Shown here: piece after piece, positions 14,727 through 24,797 of the stretch
Numbering within the stretch: the stretch's first letter is position 1
Layout: the number at the start of each line of letters is the position of its first letter
IMG/VR virus record: IMGVR_UViG_3300036715_000633
Location: 1 to 56,376 of that record
DNA from: a virus
Reading direction: 5' to 3' (one strand)
Length of the DNA stretch: 56,376 nt
The notes under the pieces: generated by a model
The model's database searches: none
Told to the model about the DNA's origin: nothing
Seen by the model: the letters and a program-made list of their open reading frames with translations, nothing else
Made by a program: the position numbers and the translations under genes

Positions 14727-17700
14727 TTAGCCCTTATTCTTAAGGATTTGGAGGTCGGCGTCAATCTCTTGAATGGCACGGACGATCGGAGCTATCAATT
14801 CTTGATAATTTAAAAACTGTGCAGAGTCGGGGTCATTCTTATCTGCCAGCACCCACATACCCGCATTGTCTGTGCCAAGCGCCTCCCGTAATTCTTGCGT
14901 GATAAATCCGTGATGGTCGCGCACGCCGGGGCGTGTTGTTACGATCTGCTGTTGCGGAATAGGTAACCCGTCAATACCCGGGCCAGCCTGTTCAGGTTCG
15001 AGCTTTACATCAGTTGCGCCGACCCTCATTTTATAAACCCGCGAACGAAGTTTATTGATGAAGGCGCGACCGAGGTCGGAATCGCGTACATCGTATTTAA
15101 TGCGAATGTCCGAACCATTAAATACCCCGCCTTGAACCCAGCACGATGACCACACATTGCCCGATGCGCCAAGTTGGTAGGTATTATTAGCATTTGGAAC
15201 CACGCTGTTGAAGTTAGCTGTACCGCTGCCTGCGGTATGAACAATCGCCCCGTTTATTTGCAAGGCCTGGAAGCCTGAGCAATACAGACCTGCACCGCTC
15301 GGCGCAGTAAAATAGCCGCCGTAACTGGTACCTGATCCATTGACCGCCGTGGTACCCGAACTAGTCAAACCACCTGCCGATACCGTGAGGCCTCCGCTGG
15401 AGACCGAAATGCCACCGCTTGTGACCGACAGGCTACCGTTGGAGGTTACCCCTGCGGATGTCGAACGACCCGACATCGTAATAGGTCCTGTCGCAGTGAT
15501 TGCATCACCAGCCCCCGCAATAGCTTTAATCGCAGGCTGGGACGAAAGGTTAATGCTTTTTGCCGAAATCGCCGGCTGGGTAGGGTTTGGCGTGTTATCA
15601 CCGACGATATTCGACGTGGTCAGATCGTATATCGTGACACTGCCTGTGGATCCATTTACTTGGAAATTACCACCGCCAATATTAATCGCTGCGCCCGTCA
15701 ACGTGAACGTGGAACCATCCCACGTTAGCGCCTTGCCCGACCCATTACCGATACTGAATTTATATACGCCACCGGAATAGCCCAGGAAGAAGCCAGCACC
15801 TGAATTGTAACCGCTTTGCCCGCCTTGAATGTACCCCGCAGTGTCAACAGTCAGCGTGCCAGTATTGACGGTCAGCGCTGACAAGCTGCCAACTTTTAAT
15901 GCGGCCAAATACGGAAGATTCCAAACCGTTTGCGCCGCAGTCGAATTGTACAAACCATTGGACATAAACACCGATTGATTCGCGGCGGGAACAGGTACGC
16001 TTGATTGCCATGTCTCACCCTGGCCCCACGAATTGTAGGCTGGCAACCCCGTACCTGCCACAGTAACGCTTGCCGGCGCTGAAATCGTCGGATTGCCTGT
16101 TACCAGCGCATAGGCAACAGTCGCCGATACTCCGTTGCTACCGGATCCGCCGTTGCTGCCTGTGTAGCCAATACCTTGAATCGTCGCACTTGTCCAATTA
16201 ATGCTGGAAGTGGTTGCGCCTGTTGTGTCTACCAGCGCATAGCTTGCCTGATACAGCGTATAACCTTGCCCTGGCGATGCAGGGATGGATATGGACCATG
16301 ACGTTGACGGCGGTGTGTTGTATGAGGCCGTCGCCCAGGTCCATGTCGCCGTACCTGTTGCCGTCGGGGCGCCCGTTGCAGACCATTTGTAAGCTGTCGC
16401 TGTTGCGCTTTTTGCACCAGGAGCTCCATTTTGAGACCAGCCAGCAACGTTAGCTGTTGAGTAGCTAACTGTCGAGGTCGCCGTGCCGATTGCAGCACTG
16501 ATCGGCTTTGTAGCAACGAACAGCGTTAGTCCGGGCGCGCCTGAGTTTGCGGGAATCGAGGTGCCCCAACCATCCGATCCACTGTACGCCGAATTAGCAC
16601 CTGTTGCCCACGTAAAGGTACTGGTACCTGTCGGAGCCGACGGTGTTACTGTTGACCACATATACAGATACGCCGTTGCCGCCTGGTTGCCTGTTGCGCC
16701 GGAATTGGTCGTCACAGGTCCTATTGCTCCAATCGTCAAACTGTTTTTATCAAAACTATCGTAACCCGCGAATTTAACGTAATAATCCGTACCGCTTGCA
16801 ATCGGCGATCCTCCAGGCATGGAGCTAATCGTGTAATTGGTTGCAGGGCCATCGAAAACGATATCACCTGTGGTTGGCGTAAAGCCTGCCGTTGTCGATA
16901 TCCAAATGCGAATACCTGCGAAATCAGGATCACCGGGTTTCGCGCAATTGAATTGCAAATAAGACGCCCCGCCGATAACTTGCGTACCCGTCAACGCACC
17001 GACCTGCGGGTTGCTAACGGCAAGCGTTGCGAAAGGTCCCGCGGCACCATTCTTGTTGATGCCCTGAACCTTAATCGTCAGATTGCGCCACGGGCCGCCA
17101 TCAGTCGTCGCGTCAGCGAAGGAATAATCGTACCGCAGCGCATTGCCGACGTTCACCTGTCGAACCATCGCAAGTGTCGAACCTGCCCAGATTTGCACAT
17201 TGTACGAAACGGCGTTGGCGATTCGATCCCATTTGAACTTTGCAGTATTGATGGTGAACGCGCCTTCGAGTGCCAATCCTGTAGGTGCGATCGGAGGATT
17301 GTTCGCCTGAATACCCGTGATGGTGTAGGTGTAGTCAGCGACAGCCGACAGGTCCTGCAACGCACCACCATAGATGTTGTATGCGCGAAGTTTTACATGG
17401 ATGGTTTTGCCGATGTAATCGGCAGTCAGCGGGAATTTAGCAATCCCTGCATCGCAGCGAACAAACGCCGAACCCGAAGCCTGCGAACTGCTGCCCGACA
17501 AATACCCGCCGCGATTCAGCGAAGGTCCCAGTGTATATGCGCCGACACCCGTTAGCGTTGCGCCCTCATACGACAAGAATTCGCCACCGATATAGCATAA
17601 TGTGGTCAGGCTGTTCATGTCAGCGGTGGTGCCTGCAATGATCTGCCCGCCCGAGGTAAGATGCACGCCTACCGTTTCCGAATAAACACCTGATGCCGAA

Positions 17701-19538
17701 TGCGCAGCCAGCGTGGTCGTCGTCACGCCGAAACGAGAACTACCATTCAAAGCGGCGACCCGTTCATAGTTCGCACCCGTCAAGCTGGTCCAAATCTCAC
17801 AGCCGCCGTACATCGGACCGCCGCCTGTTGCCAGCCAGATATCAAGTCCGTCGGTGCTTTGCGCAAGCGATACAGGCGCCTCGAATATAACAGGCGCGGC
17901 AGCGTTGCCAGGGTCGGCATTATAGTTGTGCGCAAATCCATTTCCGCTGCCCGAAGGATACATCGTCGCCGATGCGCTACCTTTAGGGAATTCCTCGGCG
18001 ACAATCGCCAATTCGCCGCTTTCGCTTTCATCAATCGAAATGATGCGGACCGGCTGTTGCGCCAATCCGAGCCCGTCGTCGGTCAACGTAACGAGGTCCA
18101 TTGGTTCAAGTGCAACCTTATTCCAGCCGACCTTGAAATCGTAGGTGTTGCGGATAAACATCGACCGCTGGAGGATCAACTGCGCAACAATGCGCGCCAC
18201 CCGCACATCACAAATCCAGTGGGCTGAAATTGTGGACATGACACGAAGGCCCGATTCTTGAATATCAGCCTGATCCTTCGCTTCGGCGATGGCAATATTG
18301 TAGAAATTACCTCGGTCGAGGAATTCGATTTTTACGCAGTTGAATGTATCAGTCTGGGCGCTGCGACTGACCTTGATTGGATCTTCGCCAGGGCTCGAAA
18401 TGAAATCATCGTCCGTCAGGTCGTAAATTGGCGTCGTGTTCGGAGTAAATCCCACGTAGTAGGGCGAATGCGCAGCAATCGCGGTATCCGTGTAGGGAAT
18501 GAACTTGAGGACACCTTCTGACCACACCATGCCGACGTTCGTTAGCTGCGCCATTTGGGCCAAAAAGTCGATGGCAGGTGCTTGTTGCGTCAGTGCAGGG
18601 CTGACAAAAATACCTTGCGCGATACATGCGTTTTTATAGTCGGTCAGTCCACCGATTTTGTCGGAACCGAACGTGGCGCCGTATTGTGGATTGCTCAGGA
18701 AATCGAAAACAACATCGGACGGTATCGCGTCCCCGACATCGCTAAACTGTGCGGGCGCATCAACCTCGAACGAGTGATTATCTACCTCAGCGCTACCCGT
18801 GAGGCTATATTCGGCGCCCATCACATAGGCAACGCTCGAATAGCCAACAGCTTCCAATGGGAAGTTGGTAGTTAAATACGACCACGGAGCCTGCGCAGGT
18901 GTCCCCATGGTCAGATCAAGCCCTAACGCACCCAGCGCCGTCTCGCCCGGCGTCATTGAGGAGTACGTGTAGGTGATTTGAACGTCACGCCCTGCCATGC
19001 TGATAGTACCTGCTGGCGTCATCACTGTGGCGTTAATCGTATAAACCCCACTTGTTGCGCTGTAATCAACGCCACGCAGCAACGATACCCAAACCTCGTT
19101 GCCAAACAACCCTGGCGCCGAAACCTGCACGGATACATCGGCCCACGCTGTCGTATTAGCTACCGTAATATGCGCCGCGTAAGTGTGAATTTCCGAGGTC
19201 TTTTGCATCTGGTTAGATGTCGGAATGCCCGAATAAAAACTTTTACCTCGCCACGCATTGCGAATGCCCGTGATAGGACCTTCCGCAAGCGCCATCATTA
19301 CAGCGGCGCTGTACGTGTAGGTTGTGGTACTTTGCTTGATGCCGCCCGCGCCACCCTTGCCGCCCGATTGGGTCGTTTCAGTGTGAGGGCTTGCCTTAAA
19401 GTCACCGTACCAGATAAGATTGCCGGTAATGCGCGTGCGACCCCATACGATCGGCAGGACGAGTCCGTAGCTGGATTGCTGAATGTTTACCGCACCTACC
19501 GCAGGCGTGATATTGCTAATCGTTTTTGATCCGCTCAT
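14727..19538 (-). CDS. Tail tip protein J fused to a distal domain with S74 chaperone
   Basis: A 1603-residue central tail hub and receptor-binding protein. The N-terminal about 600 residues (VWGRTRITGNLIWYGDF, then AVMMALAEGPI) match the lambda-J/TipJ hub. A fibronectin-III-like segment begins near PPIAPTGLALEG. Further on are two tandem, about 80-residue, Ser/Thr/Trp-rich repeats (ATAYLYMWST... and ATAYKWSATG...), then Gly/Ser-rich beta sequence. The C-terminal 128 residues are an intramolecular chaperone of the peptidase S74 type: SDIRIK with Ser1476 at the expected self-cleavage site, HHGFITQEL, and a helical end. One polypeptide thus combines hub and trimeric fibre, with the chaperone probably removed after folding. 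Confidence 0.9.
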   Translation of the reverse strand: MSGSKTISNITPAVGAVNIQQSSYGLVLPIVWGRTRITGNLIWYGDFKASPHTETTQSGGKGGAGGIKQSTTTYTYSAAVMMALAEGPITGIRNAWRGKSFYSGIPTSNQMQKTSEIHTYAAHITVANTTAWADVSVQVSAPGLFGNEVWVSLLRGVDYSATSGVYTINATVMTPAGTISMAGRDVQITYTYSSMTPGETALGALGLDLTMGTPAQAPWSYLTTNFPLEAVGYSSVAYVMGAEYSLTGSAEVDNHSFEVDAPAQFSDVGDAIPSDVVFDFLSNPQYGATFGSDKIGGLTDYKNACIAQGIFVSPALTQQAPAIDFLAQMAQLTNVGMVWSEGVLKFIPYTDTAIAAHSPYYVGFTPNTTPIYDLTDDDFISSPGEDPIKVSRSAQTDTFNCVKIEFLDRGNFYNIAIAEAKDQADIQESGLRVMSTISAHWICDVRVARIVAQLILQRSMFIRNTYDFKVGWNKVALEPMDLVTLTDDGLGLAQQPVRIISIDESESGELAIVAEEFPKGSASATMYPSGSGNGFAHNYNADPGNAAAPVIFEAPVSLAQSTDGLDIWLATGGGPMYGGCEIWTSLTGANYERVAALNGSSRFGVTTTTLAAHSASGVYSETVGVHLTSGGQIIAGTTADMNSLTTLCYIGGEFLSYEGATLTGVGAYTLGPSLNRGGYLSGSSSQASGSAFVRCDAGIAKFPLTADYIGKTIHVKLRAYNIYGGALQDLSAVADYTYTITGIQANNPPIAPTGLALEGAFTINTAKFKWDRIANAVSYNVQIWAGSTLAMVRQVNVGNALRYDYSFADATTDGGPWRNLTIKVQGINKNGAAGPFATLAVSNPQVGALTGTQVIGGASYLQFNCAKPGDPDFAGIRIWISTTAGFTPTTGDIVFDGPATNYTISSMPGGSPIASGTDYYVKFAGYDSFDKNSLTIGAIGPVTTNSGATGNQAATAYLYMWSTVTPSAPTGTSTFTWATGANSAYSGSDGWGTSIPANSGAPGLTLFVATKPISAAIGTATSTVSYSTANVAGWSQNGAPGAKSATATAYKWSATGAPTATGTATWTWATASYNTPPSTSWSISIPASPGQGYTLYQASYALVDTTGATTSSINWTSATIQGIGYTGSNGGSGSNGVSATVAYALVTGNPTISAPASVTVAGTGLPAYNSWGQGETWQSSVPVPAANQSVFMSNGLYNSTAAQTVWNLPYLAALKVGSLSALTVNTGTLTVDTAGYIQGGQSGYNSGAGFFLGYSGGVYKFSIGNGSGKALTWDGSTFTLTGAAINIGGGNFQVNGSTGSVTIYDLTTSNIVGDNTPNPTQPAISAKSINLSSQPAIKAIAGAGDAITATGPITMSGRSTSAGVTSNGSLSVTSGGISVSSGGLTVSAGGLTSSGTTAVNGSGTSYGGYFTAPSGAGLYCSGFQALQINGAIVHTAGSGTANFNSVVPNANNTYQLGASGNVWSSCWVQGGVFNGSDIRIKYDVRDSDLGRAFINKLRSRVYKMRVGATDVKLEPEQAGPGIDGLPIPQQQIVTTRPGVRDHHGFITQELREALGTDNAGMWVLADKNDPDSAQFLNYQELIAPIVRAIQEIDADLQILKNKG

Positions 19539-19539
19539 T

Positions 19540-19953
19540 TTATTTCCAAAGGGTGAAATATTTAACTGCGCGACCCCTGAACACTTCGGCGTCTATTTTT
19601 TCGTACCGAACGCCTTGCCCGATATAGGAATGAATTATTAGCCCATTCCCAATGTAAATTGCCCCATGCGAGAAGCAACGACCAAATTTCCATACAACCA
19701 CATCGCCTATTTCGGGTGTTTCAATTTCTTTGCCGTACTGCTGAACCCATCCCAGATACCGCTCGGAATCGCGGTGCATGTGCCAATCGGGGGGATATGG
19801 TGTCGGATCGATGTGCGGGACGAGGCCGACGGCTTCGTACACTTCGCACAGCAGGGTGGCGCAATCGACGCCAGCGCCCTTAACGCGACCTTGATGGTGG
19901 TAAGGTGTGCCTAGCCACTCTTTCGCCGCTTGTACCACGTTTTCGCGCATCAT
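19540..19953 (-). CDS. NlpC/P60-type tail assembly protein (K-like)
   Basis: A 137-residue NlpC/P60 cysteine peptidase. Catalytic Cys lies in GVDCATLL (about residue 30), His in FSHGAIYIG (about 95), with a third polar residue in IIHSY. It corresponds to the peptidase domain of lambda K, located between the tail-tip gene and the BR0599-type gene. It probably acts in tail-tip assembly or peptidoglycan penetration. The start overlaps the previous stop (ATGATG), so either ATG may be used. Confidence 0.88.
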   Translation of the reverse strand: MMRENVVQAAKEWLGTPYHHQGRVKGAGVDCATLLCEVYEAVGLVPHIDPTPYPPDWHMHRDSERYLGWVQQYGKEIETPEIGDVVVWKFGRCFSHGAIYIGNGLIIHSYIGQGVRYEKIDAEVFRGRAVKYFTLWK

Positions 19954-20804
19954 GCGGCGGTCTCCGGTACGGGGATATATTCAAAACCTTTAAAGTTAAT
20001 CACGTTATTGTATTTATTCGCACAGTCGCCATTCCGTAGTTTATCGCAACCAGGGGTCAGGATGAAACTGTCGGAGGCCTGAACATCGAACGGGAAAGGA
20101 TTCGTGGCGTAGATAACGCCAGACAGGTACGATTTGACGGTGCGCGTAAGGCCCTCGTTCGCGCCCGATGTGAATTTAACAGCACCCATCTGGAAGTAAC
20201 CGTCAACGAAACTACCCGTCCCGCCAAATATCGCGTTGCTTGTAACTGTGGTTACGGTGCCGGAATACATATAGGTATTTACGTTAACCGCGCACCCAAT
20301 GTCATACAGCGTATGCAGGCACGCAGACTGGTACAGGTTTTGCGGCATTTGCATATTTAATTTGTCGAGGTCTGATTTAATCGTCAGATGCAAGACCGTC
20401 CGCTGGATTACAGGTTTTGCCACGTTACCCGTAAATAGCAAAATAGAATCAACCGGCGTGTTCCAGTCGCTCATATACAGACGCGACAAGGTCACCTTTG
20501 CATTGTCGAACATGCCGAGAACTGCCGCACGAAGCATAGGGATGCTGTTGACCACAATCGACTCATCCGCGGGAAACGATACGTCCAGCGTGTCAACCTC
20601 AACACCTGTCACCCATCGAACTTTTGACCGCGTCAGCCCTGCCGGTGCAGGCAACCAATTGAACCCGCCAAAGTTGATAATGGTGCCCGCCGTCGAATAG
20701 CGCAACGTTACGCCATTTTTTAATACGAAAGTAAAAAGATCCACCATAATGAATTCGGTGGATGTGTTCAAAAATGCGATTAGTGCCGGCGATACGGTGC
20801 GCAT
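19950..20804 (-). CDS. Tail protein, DUF2163/BR0599 family
   Basis: A 284-residue tail-tip component. The N-terminal part matches DUF2163-type proteins, and the C-terminal part (ACLHTLYDIGCAVN onward, ending in GCDKLRNGDCANKYNN...F.GFEYIP) is the BR0599 signature with conserved cysteines. It corresponds positionally to lambda L. ATG 20804 overlaps the preceding stop (ATGA) and has AGGGG upstream; a longer reading from 20843 overlaps the previous gene too far. Confidence 0.88.
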   Translation of the reverse strand: MRTVSPALIAFLNTSTEFIMVDLFTFVLKNGVTLRYSTAGTIINFGGFNWLPAPAGLTRSKVRWVTGVEVDTLDVSFPADESIVVNSIPMLRAAVLGMFDNAKVTLSRLYMSDWNTPVDSILLFTGNVAKPVIQRTVLHLTIKSDLDKLNMQMPQNLYQSACLHTLYDIGCAVNVNTYMYSGTVTTVTSNAIFGGTGSFVDGYFQMGAVKFTSGANEGLTRTVKSYLSGVIYATNPFPFDVQASDSFILTPGCDKLRNGDCANKYNNVINFKGFEYIPVPETAA

Positions 20805-21394
20805 CAAATAACCCCTGTAAGTTCGACCTTTTTTGAGGTCCAAAAGTCTTTCATAAACTGTTCAAACTCGTTGGAATCCTTAGCGAACCGGACGCGGTAA
20901 TAATAGAAACCCGACCACGTAATAGCGACTCCTGCCGCAGGTGCGGTTGCGAACGTAACACCCGTACCATCAGGGGTGAACATAACGCCGGTCATTACTT
21001 GCGCGCCGTTTGCGTAGATAATTGCCTGATTTGAATAACCGATAGGTTCAGTAAATGCCCCGATGGTGTGTAGTAATGGGAAGGTAACTGTGTGACCGTC
21101 ACCGATGCCGATAGGTTGTGCAGTCACATAATTATTATCAGGGTCCTTATACAGGAACGACTCAAACGACCCCATGCGCAGATTAAAAAATGAAACCAGC
21201 GACTGATACTCCGCATGGGCGGCGTCGGCGCGTAGAACTTCATACGACAGTTGGAATTTCCAAATAGGTCGTGAGTAGTAGGCCGCACGCAGTTCCTTGC
21301 CGCTAGTCGCGGATTGCACGCGCGTGGACCATGTCGGGATTTTTGTTACGCCCCATGACAGGCCAGGGAATTCAGGGAATATTGCATTACTCAT
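20804..21394 (-). CDS. Distal tail protein, DUF2460 family
   Basis: A 196-residue protein directly downstream of the tape measure. FPEFPGLSWGVTKIPTWST at the start, then YEVLRA, and FNLRMGSFESFLYKDPDN are typical of DUF2460 proteins, which sit at the tail end in many siphoviruses. It overlaps neighbouring genes by four bases on both sides. Confidence 0.87.
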   Translation of the reverse strand: MSNAIFPEFPGLSWGVTKIPTWSTRVQSATSGKELRAAYYSRPIWKFQLSYEVLRADAAHAEYQSLVSFFNLRMGSFESFLYKDPDNNYVTAQPIGIGDGHTVTFPLLHTIGAFTEPIGYSNQAIIYANGAQVMTGVMFTPDGTGVTFATAPAAGVAITWSGFYYYRVRFAKDSNEFEQFMKDFWTSKKVELTGVI

Positions 21395-24198
21395 TGGGCA
21401 AATTTCCGAAGTTGATCTTTTAAGGCATCGGCGAGGGCGCGTCCGTTATTTTTGAACAGACGGGCAACACTTTCGGCGTCCGTTGCGTGTACATGCAATT
21501 CTACACTTTTGCCGATACCACCGCCCTCTGCCATTTCCCGAACAGGCTGCGCGATGTTAGCTGGAAGTACCATTTCCTTTTCGTGCAACTGGGTCAACGG
21601 GTTGACACCGGCCGGAATGTCGAAACCTTTCGCCGCCGCTGGAATCGCTGCACCGAATGCCATTGCCGATGTGAACGCAGCAAGACCTGCAGCAGGAGCA
21701 ATTTCCCAACCGATAAGCGGGATGGCTGCGGCTGACGCTGTTGCGGCAGCACCTGCTACCGCGGCATTTCCCGCGACCCCGCTAATGGCGGCGGTTTTAC
21801 CCATCACCATCTCCAGAACTTTTTGGGTCGCCCACGCTGCCGCCATGTTCGCAAGGATACCTATCACGGCATCAACCATCCCCATCATAAAGGATTTCAT
21901 TGCCCCGCCTATCGACGCCGTACCGTTGGCGACAGACTTGATAGCACCCGCCATACCTGTTTGGAATGCGCTCATTCCCTGCATGACGTTTTTACTTTGC
22001 TCCACAGTCGCGGCAGTGCGAATCGTGCGCAGTTTCGCCTGATGGCCAACCTCTAACGATTCGATTTCACCATTGATTTTGGCAATCTCGACAATGTTTT
22101 TATCTGGATCACTTTTCGCAAGCAACAGGGCGTCCTGCAGCGCCTTAGCCTTAATAGCGTACCGGCGGTCCTCGAACGACTGTTCCTCGGCAAGTGTGGT
22201 CAAATTGTCTTGCACGCCCAACGCTTGTCGCAGCTTGGACATTTCCTCTTCGGCTGCAATAATGTCGGCGTCATGGTCCTGCTGGGTTTTTACGCGCAAA
22301 TTATCGATTTGTTTAAGCTGTTCGACAGCCTGCCGTTTGATATCAACGATGGCCTTTTGAGCCTCGAGATATTGCGTGCTTTCCTTACCGTACGCGGTCG
22401 TAACCTTCGCCAGATATTCGTTGGCAAATTCGAGCTTTTTATCGGTGTCGTTTTTGAACGCGTCTTGGGAGTTTTTAATACCCGCCAGTTCGACATCAAA
22501 AGCCTGTTTGGCGATAGCAATACGATCCTTGGCGATATTCATTTCGATGGCTTTATAATCCGCCGAACCTTTTTCTACCAATTTTAATTTGCTTTGCCAA
22601 AACTCCATTTCTTGCTGTTTGGTAAATTCGACGTAATGCCCAGCCAAGCCTTGTTTCGTTTCGTAATCAGCCTTACGCATCGCCAACTCGGATGCGAATT
22701 CTTTTACCAGGTTTTCTTTTTTCTGTTTGCCAAAATCAAGTTCTGGATCTTCGTGCTCCTGCTCCTGCCGCTTCTCTTTCGCGGGAGGTTTCAGCCCTGA
22801 CCACACGGCTTTGATTTCATCCCGTCCCTTTGTCGTGATGTCTACCAAGCGATTCATGCTGGCGGTCATTTCCTTGGCGAGGTCGCTTGTACCTTTTGCC
22901 GCCGCAGCCTTAACACCCGCCCAGTCAAATCGAATCGCCTTGCCCGCGACTTCCGCGAACGTAACAAACCCGATTTTCAAAGTATTAACCGCAACCTTCA
23001 GCGCCTCAAAGATGACCAACATGCCGACCTTAAAGCTGATAAAGAACGTTTTAAATCCATTCATCACGCTAGCCATGTAATCAATGTCTTTCGGGACCTG
23101 ATCGCCGAATACTGCATGTGCGACTGCGCCGAATACATCCGCGATCAATGTCGCCGCAACTTTGAGCCATTCAGCAAAGCCTTCAAAGATCGGCACGATT
23201 TGGTCGAACGCAGCACCGATTAACTCAAACGCAGGTTTGAGCGACGAAACCACGTAGGTCGTAATGGTCGAAAGCGAGGTGGACAGTTTCGAGAACGTCG
23301 GCAGCACAGCTTGACCCAGGTTGATAGCAATGGCTTTTGTGGCCAGATCAACCTCCTTCATGCTGTCCTTGTACGCTTTCGAGGCGGCAGCTTGTTCCGG
23401 CGATACTTCGAGATTCAGCGCCTTAACTTTGGCTTTCGCCTCGTCCATAGCTGCGCCGGTTAATTTCATCAGCGGTTTAATGTCCGACCATGATTTGCCG
23501 AACGCAGCCAAGCCAGCTTGCGTTTGCAGAATAGGGTTGTGGATTTGTTTAATCTTTTCGACAGCATCGCCGATAAGGTCCATTGCAGGTCGGAATTGAC
23601 CCGATGCAGTTTTAGTTTCAATGCCCAGCGTTTTGAAACCCGTGCCACCTTTCATCAACTGCATGGAGATTTTTTGAACAGCCGTGCCGAGCGTGTCAGT
23701 TTCAACGCCCAGCTTTTGCATGGCGACCATGTAGACCGAAGCCTGCTGGGTTGAAATTCCCAATTGCTTGGAAAGTTTCATCGCCTCGCCGTTCCACGAG
23801 TTCGTTGCGGAAATCGCCTCTTTGAACATCGCCCCGCCGGCCATAATACCCGTCAGGAGGCCTAAGTTGCTTTTGACTAGATCGAACGCGCCCGAAATAC
23901 CGCCTAGCGACGACTTGACGCCCGCAGCAGCACCTTTCAAGCCCCCTTGCAGTGCTTCACCGGTCGCAGTTGTCGAAGCGGCTACAGACGCTGTAGAACC
24001 CGCGATATGCGACGCCATTTTCGCAAAAGCTGACGCAATTCCGTTCGTGGAGGATTGCGTTTGCTCCTCCATCTTTTTAACGCCAGCAGCCATCGCAGCC
24101 GTGTTGGCTTCGACGGTTTTCGTTGCCGCAGCCATATCGGCGGGCAGCTTAGTGGAGTCTGCCGAAATTACATATTTTAGGTCCAGATCAGTCGCCAT
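21391..24198 (-). CDS. Tail tape measure protein
   Basis: A 935-residue protein that sets tail length. At about 1.5 Angstrom per residue it predicts a tail near 140 nm. The sequence is mostly helical: an Ala/Thr-rich N-terminus (AAATKTVEANTAAMAAGVKKMEEQ), long charged coiled coils (about 480-720), and hydrophobic Ala/Gly-rich stretches near 345-400 and 740-850 that may cross a membrane during DNA entry. No catalytic domain is evident. It follows the frameshifted tail chaperones, as is usual. Confidence 0.92.
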   Translation of the reverse strand: MATDLDLKYVISADSTKLPADMAAATKTVEANTAAMAAGVKKMEEQTQSSTNGIASAFAKMASHIAGSTASVAASTTATGEALQGGLKGAAAGVKSSLGGISGAFDLVKSNLGLLTGIMAGGAMFKEAISATNSWNGEAMKLSKQLGISTQQASVYMVAMQKLGVETDTLGTAVQKISMQLMKGGTGFKTLGIETKTASGQFRPAMDLIGDAVEKIKQIHNPILQTQAGLAAFGKSWSDIKPLMKLTGAAMDEAKAKVKALNLEVSPEQAAASKAYKDSMKEVDLATKAIAINLGQAVLPTFSKLSTSLSTITTYVVSSLKPAFELIGAAFDQIVPIFEGFAEWLKVAATLIADVFGAVAHAVFGDQVPKDIDYMASVMNGFKTFFISFKVGMLVIFEALKVAVNTLKIGFVTFAEVAGKAIRFDWAGVKAAAAKGTSDLAKEMTASMNRLVDITTKGRDEIKAVWSGLKPPAKEKRQEQEHEDPELDFGKQKKENLVKEFASELAMRKADYETKQGLAGHYVEFTKQQEMEFWQSKLKLVEKGSADYKAIEMNIAKDRIAIAKQAFDVELAGIKNSQDAFKNDTDKKLEFANEYLAKVTTAYGKESTQYLEAQKAIVDIKRQAVEQLKQIDNLRVKTQQDHDADIIAAEEEMSKLRQALGVQDNLTTLAEEQSFEDRRYAIKAKALQDALLLAKSDPDKNIVEIAKINGEIESLEVGHQAKLRTIRTAATVEQSKNVMQGMSAFQTGMAGAIKSVANGTASIGGAMKSFMMGMVDAVIGILANMAAAWATQKVLEMVMGKTAAISGVAGNAAVAGAAATASAAAIPLIGWEIAPAAGLAAFTSAMAFGAAIPAAAKGFDIPAGVNPLTQLHEKEMVLPANIAQPVREMAEGGGIGKSVELHVHATDAESVARLFKNNGRALADALKDQLRKFAQ

Positions 24199-24490
24199 GG
24201 TGTGTTATCGCCGGTGGAGTGAATACATATTTGGGAGCGTTTGCGATAATGTTGGCAAGCGCCTGATTTTCTTCCGCAGATGGTGCGATGGGCTTTAGAT
24301 CGGGAGCTTTAAATCCTACATGCGCAGCCAGCAGGATGTGCATCGGGGGATGCTTCGCCCAATACGAGGTTAGAGTTTTAAGGGTAGGCAAGTCGATATT
24401 ATTGCCCACGTATTCCAGCGTCCAACCTGCGCTGATAGCTACGTGGACAATAAGTTCATCCCAGTCTATTGACTCGCCGACGCTTCCCCC
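24188..24490 (-). CDS. Tail assembly chaperone extension (GT-like) reached by -1 frameshift
   Basis: The frame -1 to the G-like gene is open from the GGGGGAA run (24484-24490) to 24188, reading DGGSVGESIDWDELIVHVAI onward and ending in FTPPAITHHGD. Fused to the upstream protein it would give about 200 residues, matching the lambda G/GT arrangement. It has no good start site of its own; an internal GTG at 24409 lacks a ribosome-binding site. The stop overlaps the tape measure start by 11 bases. Confidence 0.75.
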   Translation of the reverse strand, partial: GGSVGESIDWDELIVHVAISAGWTLEYVGNNIDLPTLKTLTSYWAKHPPMHILLAAHVGFKAPDLKPIAPSAEENQALANIIANAPKYVFTPPAITHHGD

Positions 24491-24789
24491 GTCGATGCGA
24501 CCTGTTCAGTAACAACGAAGCCGTTGGCAGCGGTGAACGCCTTAACCACATCGCCGTAATTGAGCATGTCCACGGAGTCCTCGACCTCTTCCACTTTGAG
24601 TTCGGGATAGTTGCGCAACAGGCTCCAGTAAACGGCTTGGATCAGAGTGTCCACGTAACCGTCGGACGCAATGGTGCCAGTCATCAGCGGGGATGCCTCT
24701 TTGAGGCGTTTCAGCGGCAGCGCGGGCAAGATATATTCCTGCCTGCCCAGTTTCAGGGGTACGCCTTGATATTTCAGATCGTTGGTCAT
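24466..24789 (-). CDS. Tail assembly chaperone (G-like)
   Basis: A 107-residue protein between the major tail protein and tape measure genes, where tail chaperones always sit. It begins YQGVPLKLGRQEYILPALPL, which resembles gpG-type chaperones. Near the 3' end a G5 run precedes the stop by about 18 bases, giving a site for -1 slipping onto the GT extension. ATG 24789 follows AAGG. Confidence 0.82.
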   Translation of the reverse strand: MTNDLKYQGVPLKLGRQEYILPALPLKRLKEASPLMTGTIASDGYVDTLIQAVYWSLLRNYPELKVEEVEDSVDMLNYGDVVKAFTAANGFVVTEQVASTGEASASQ

Positions 24790-24797
24790 GTTTAGCC

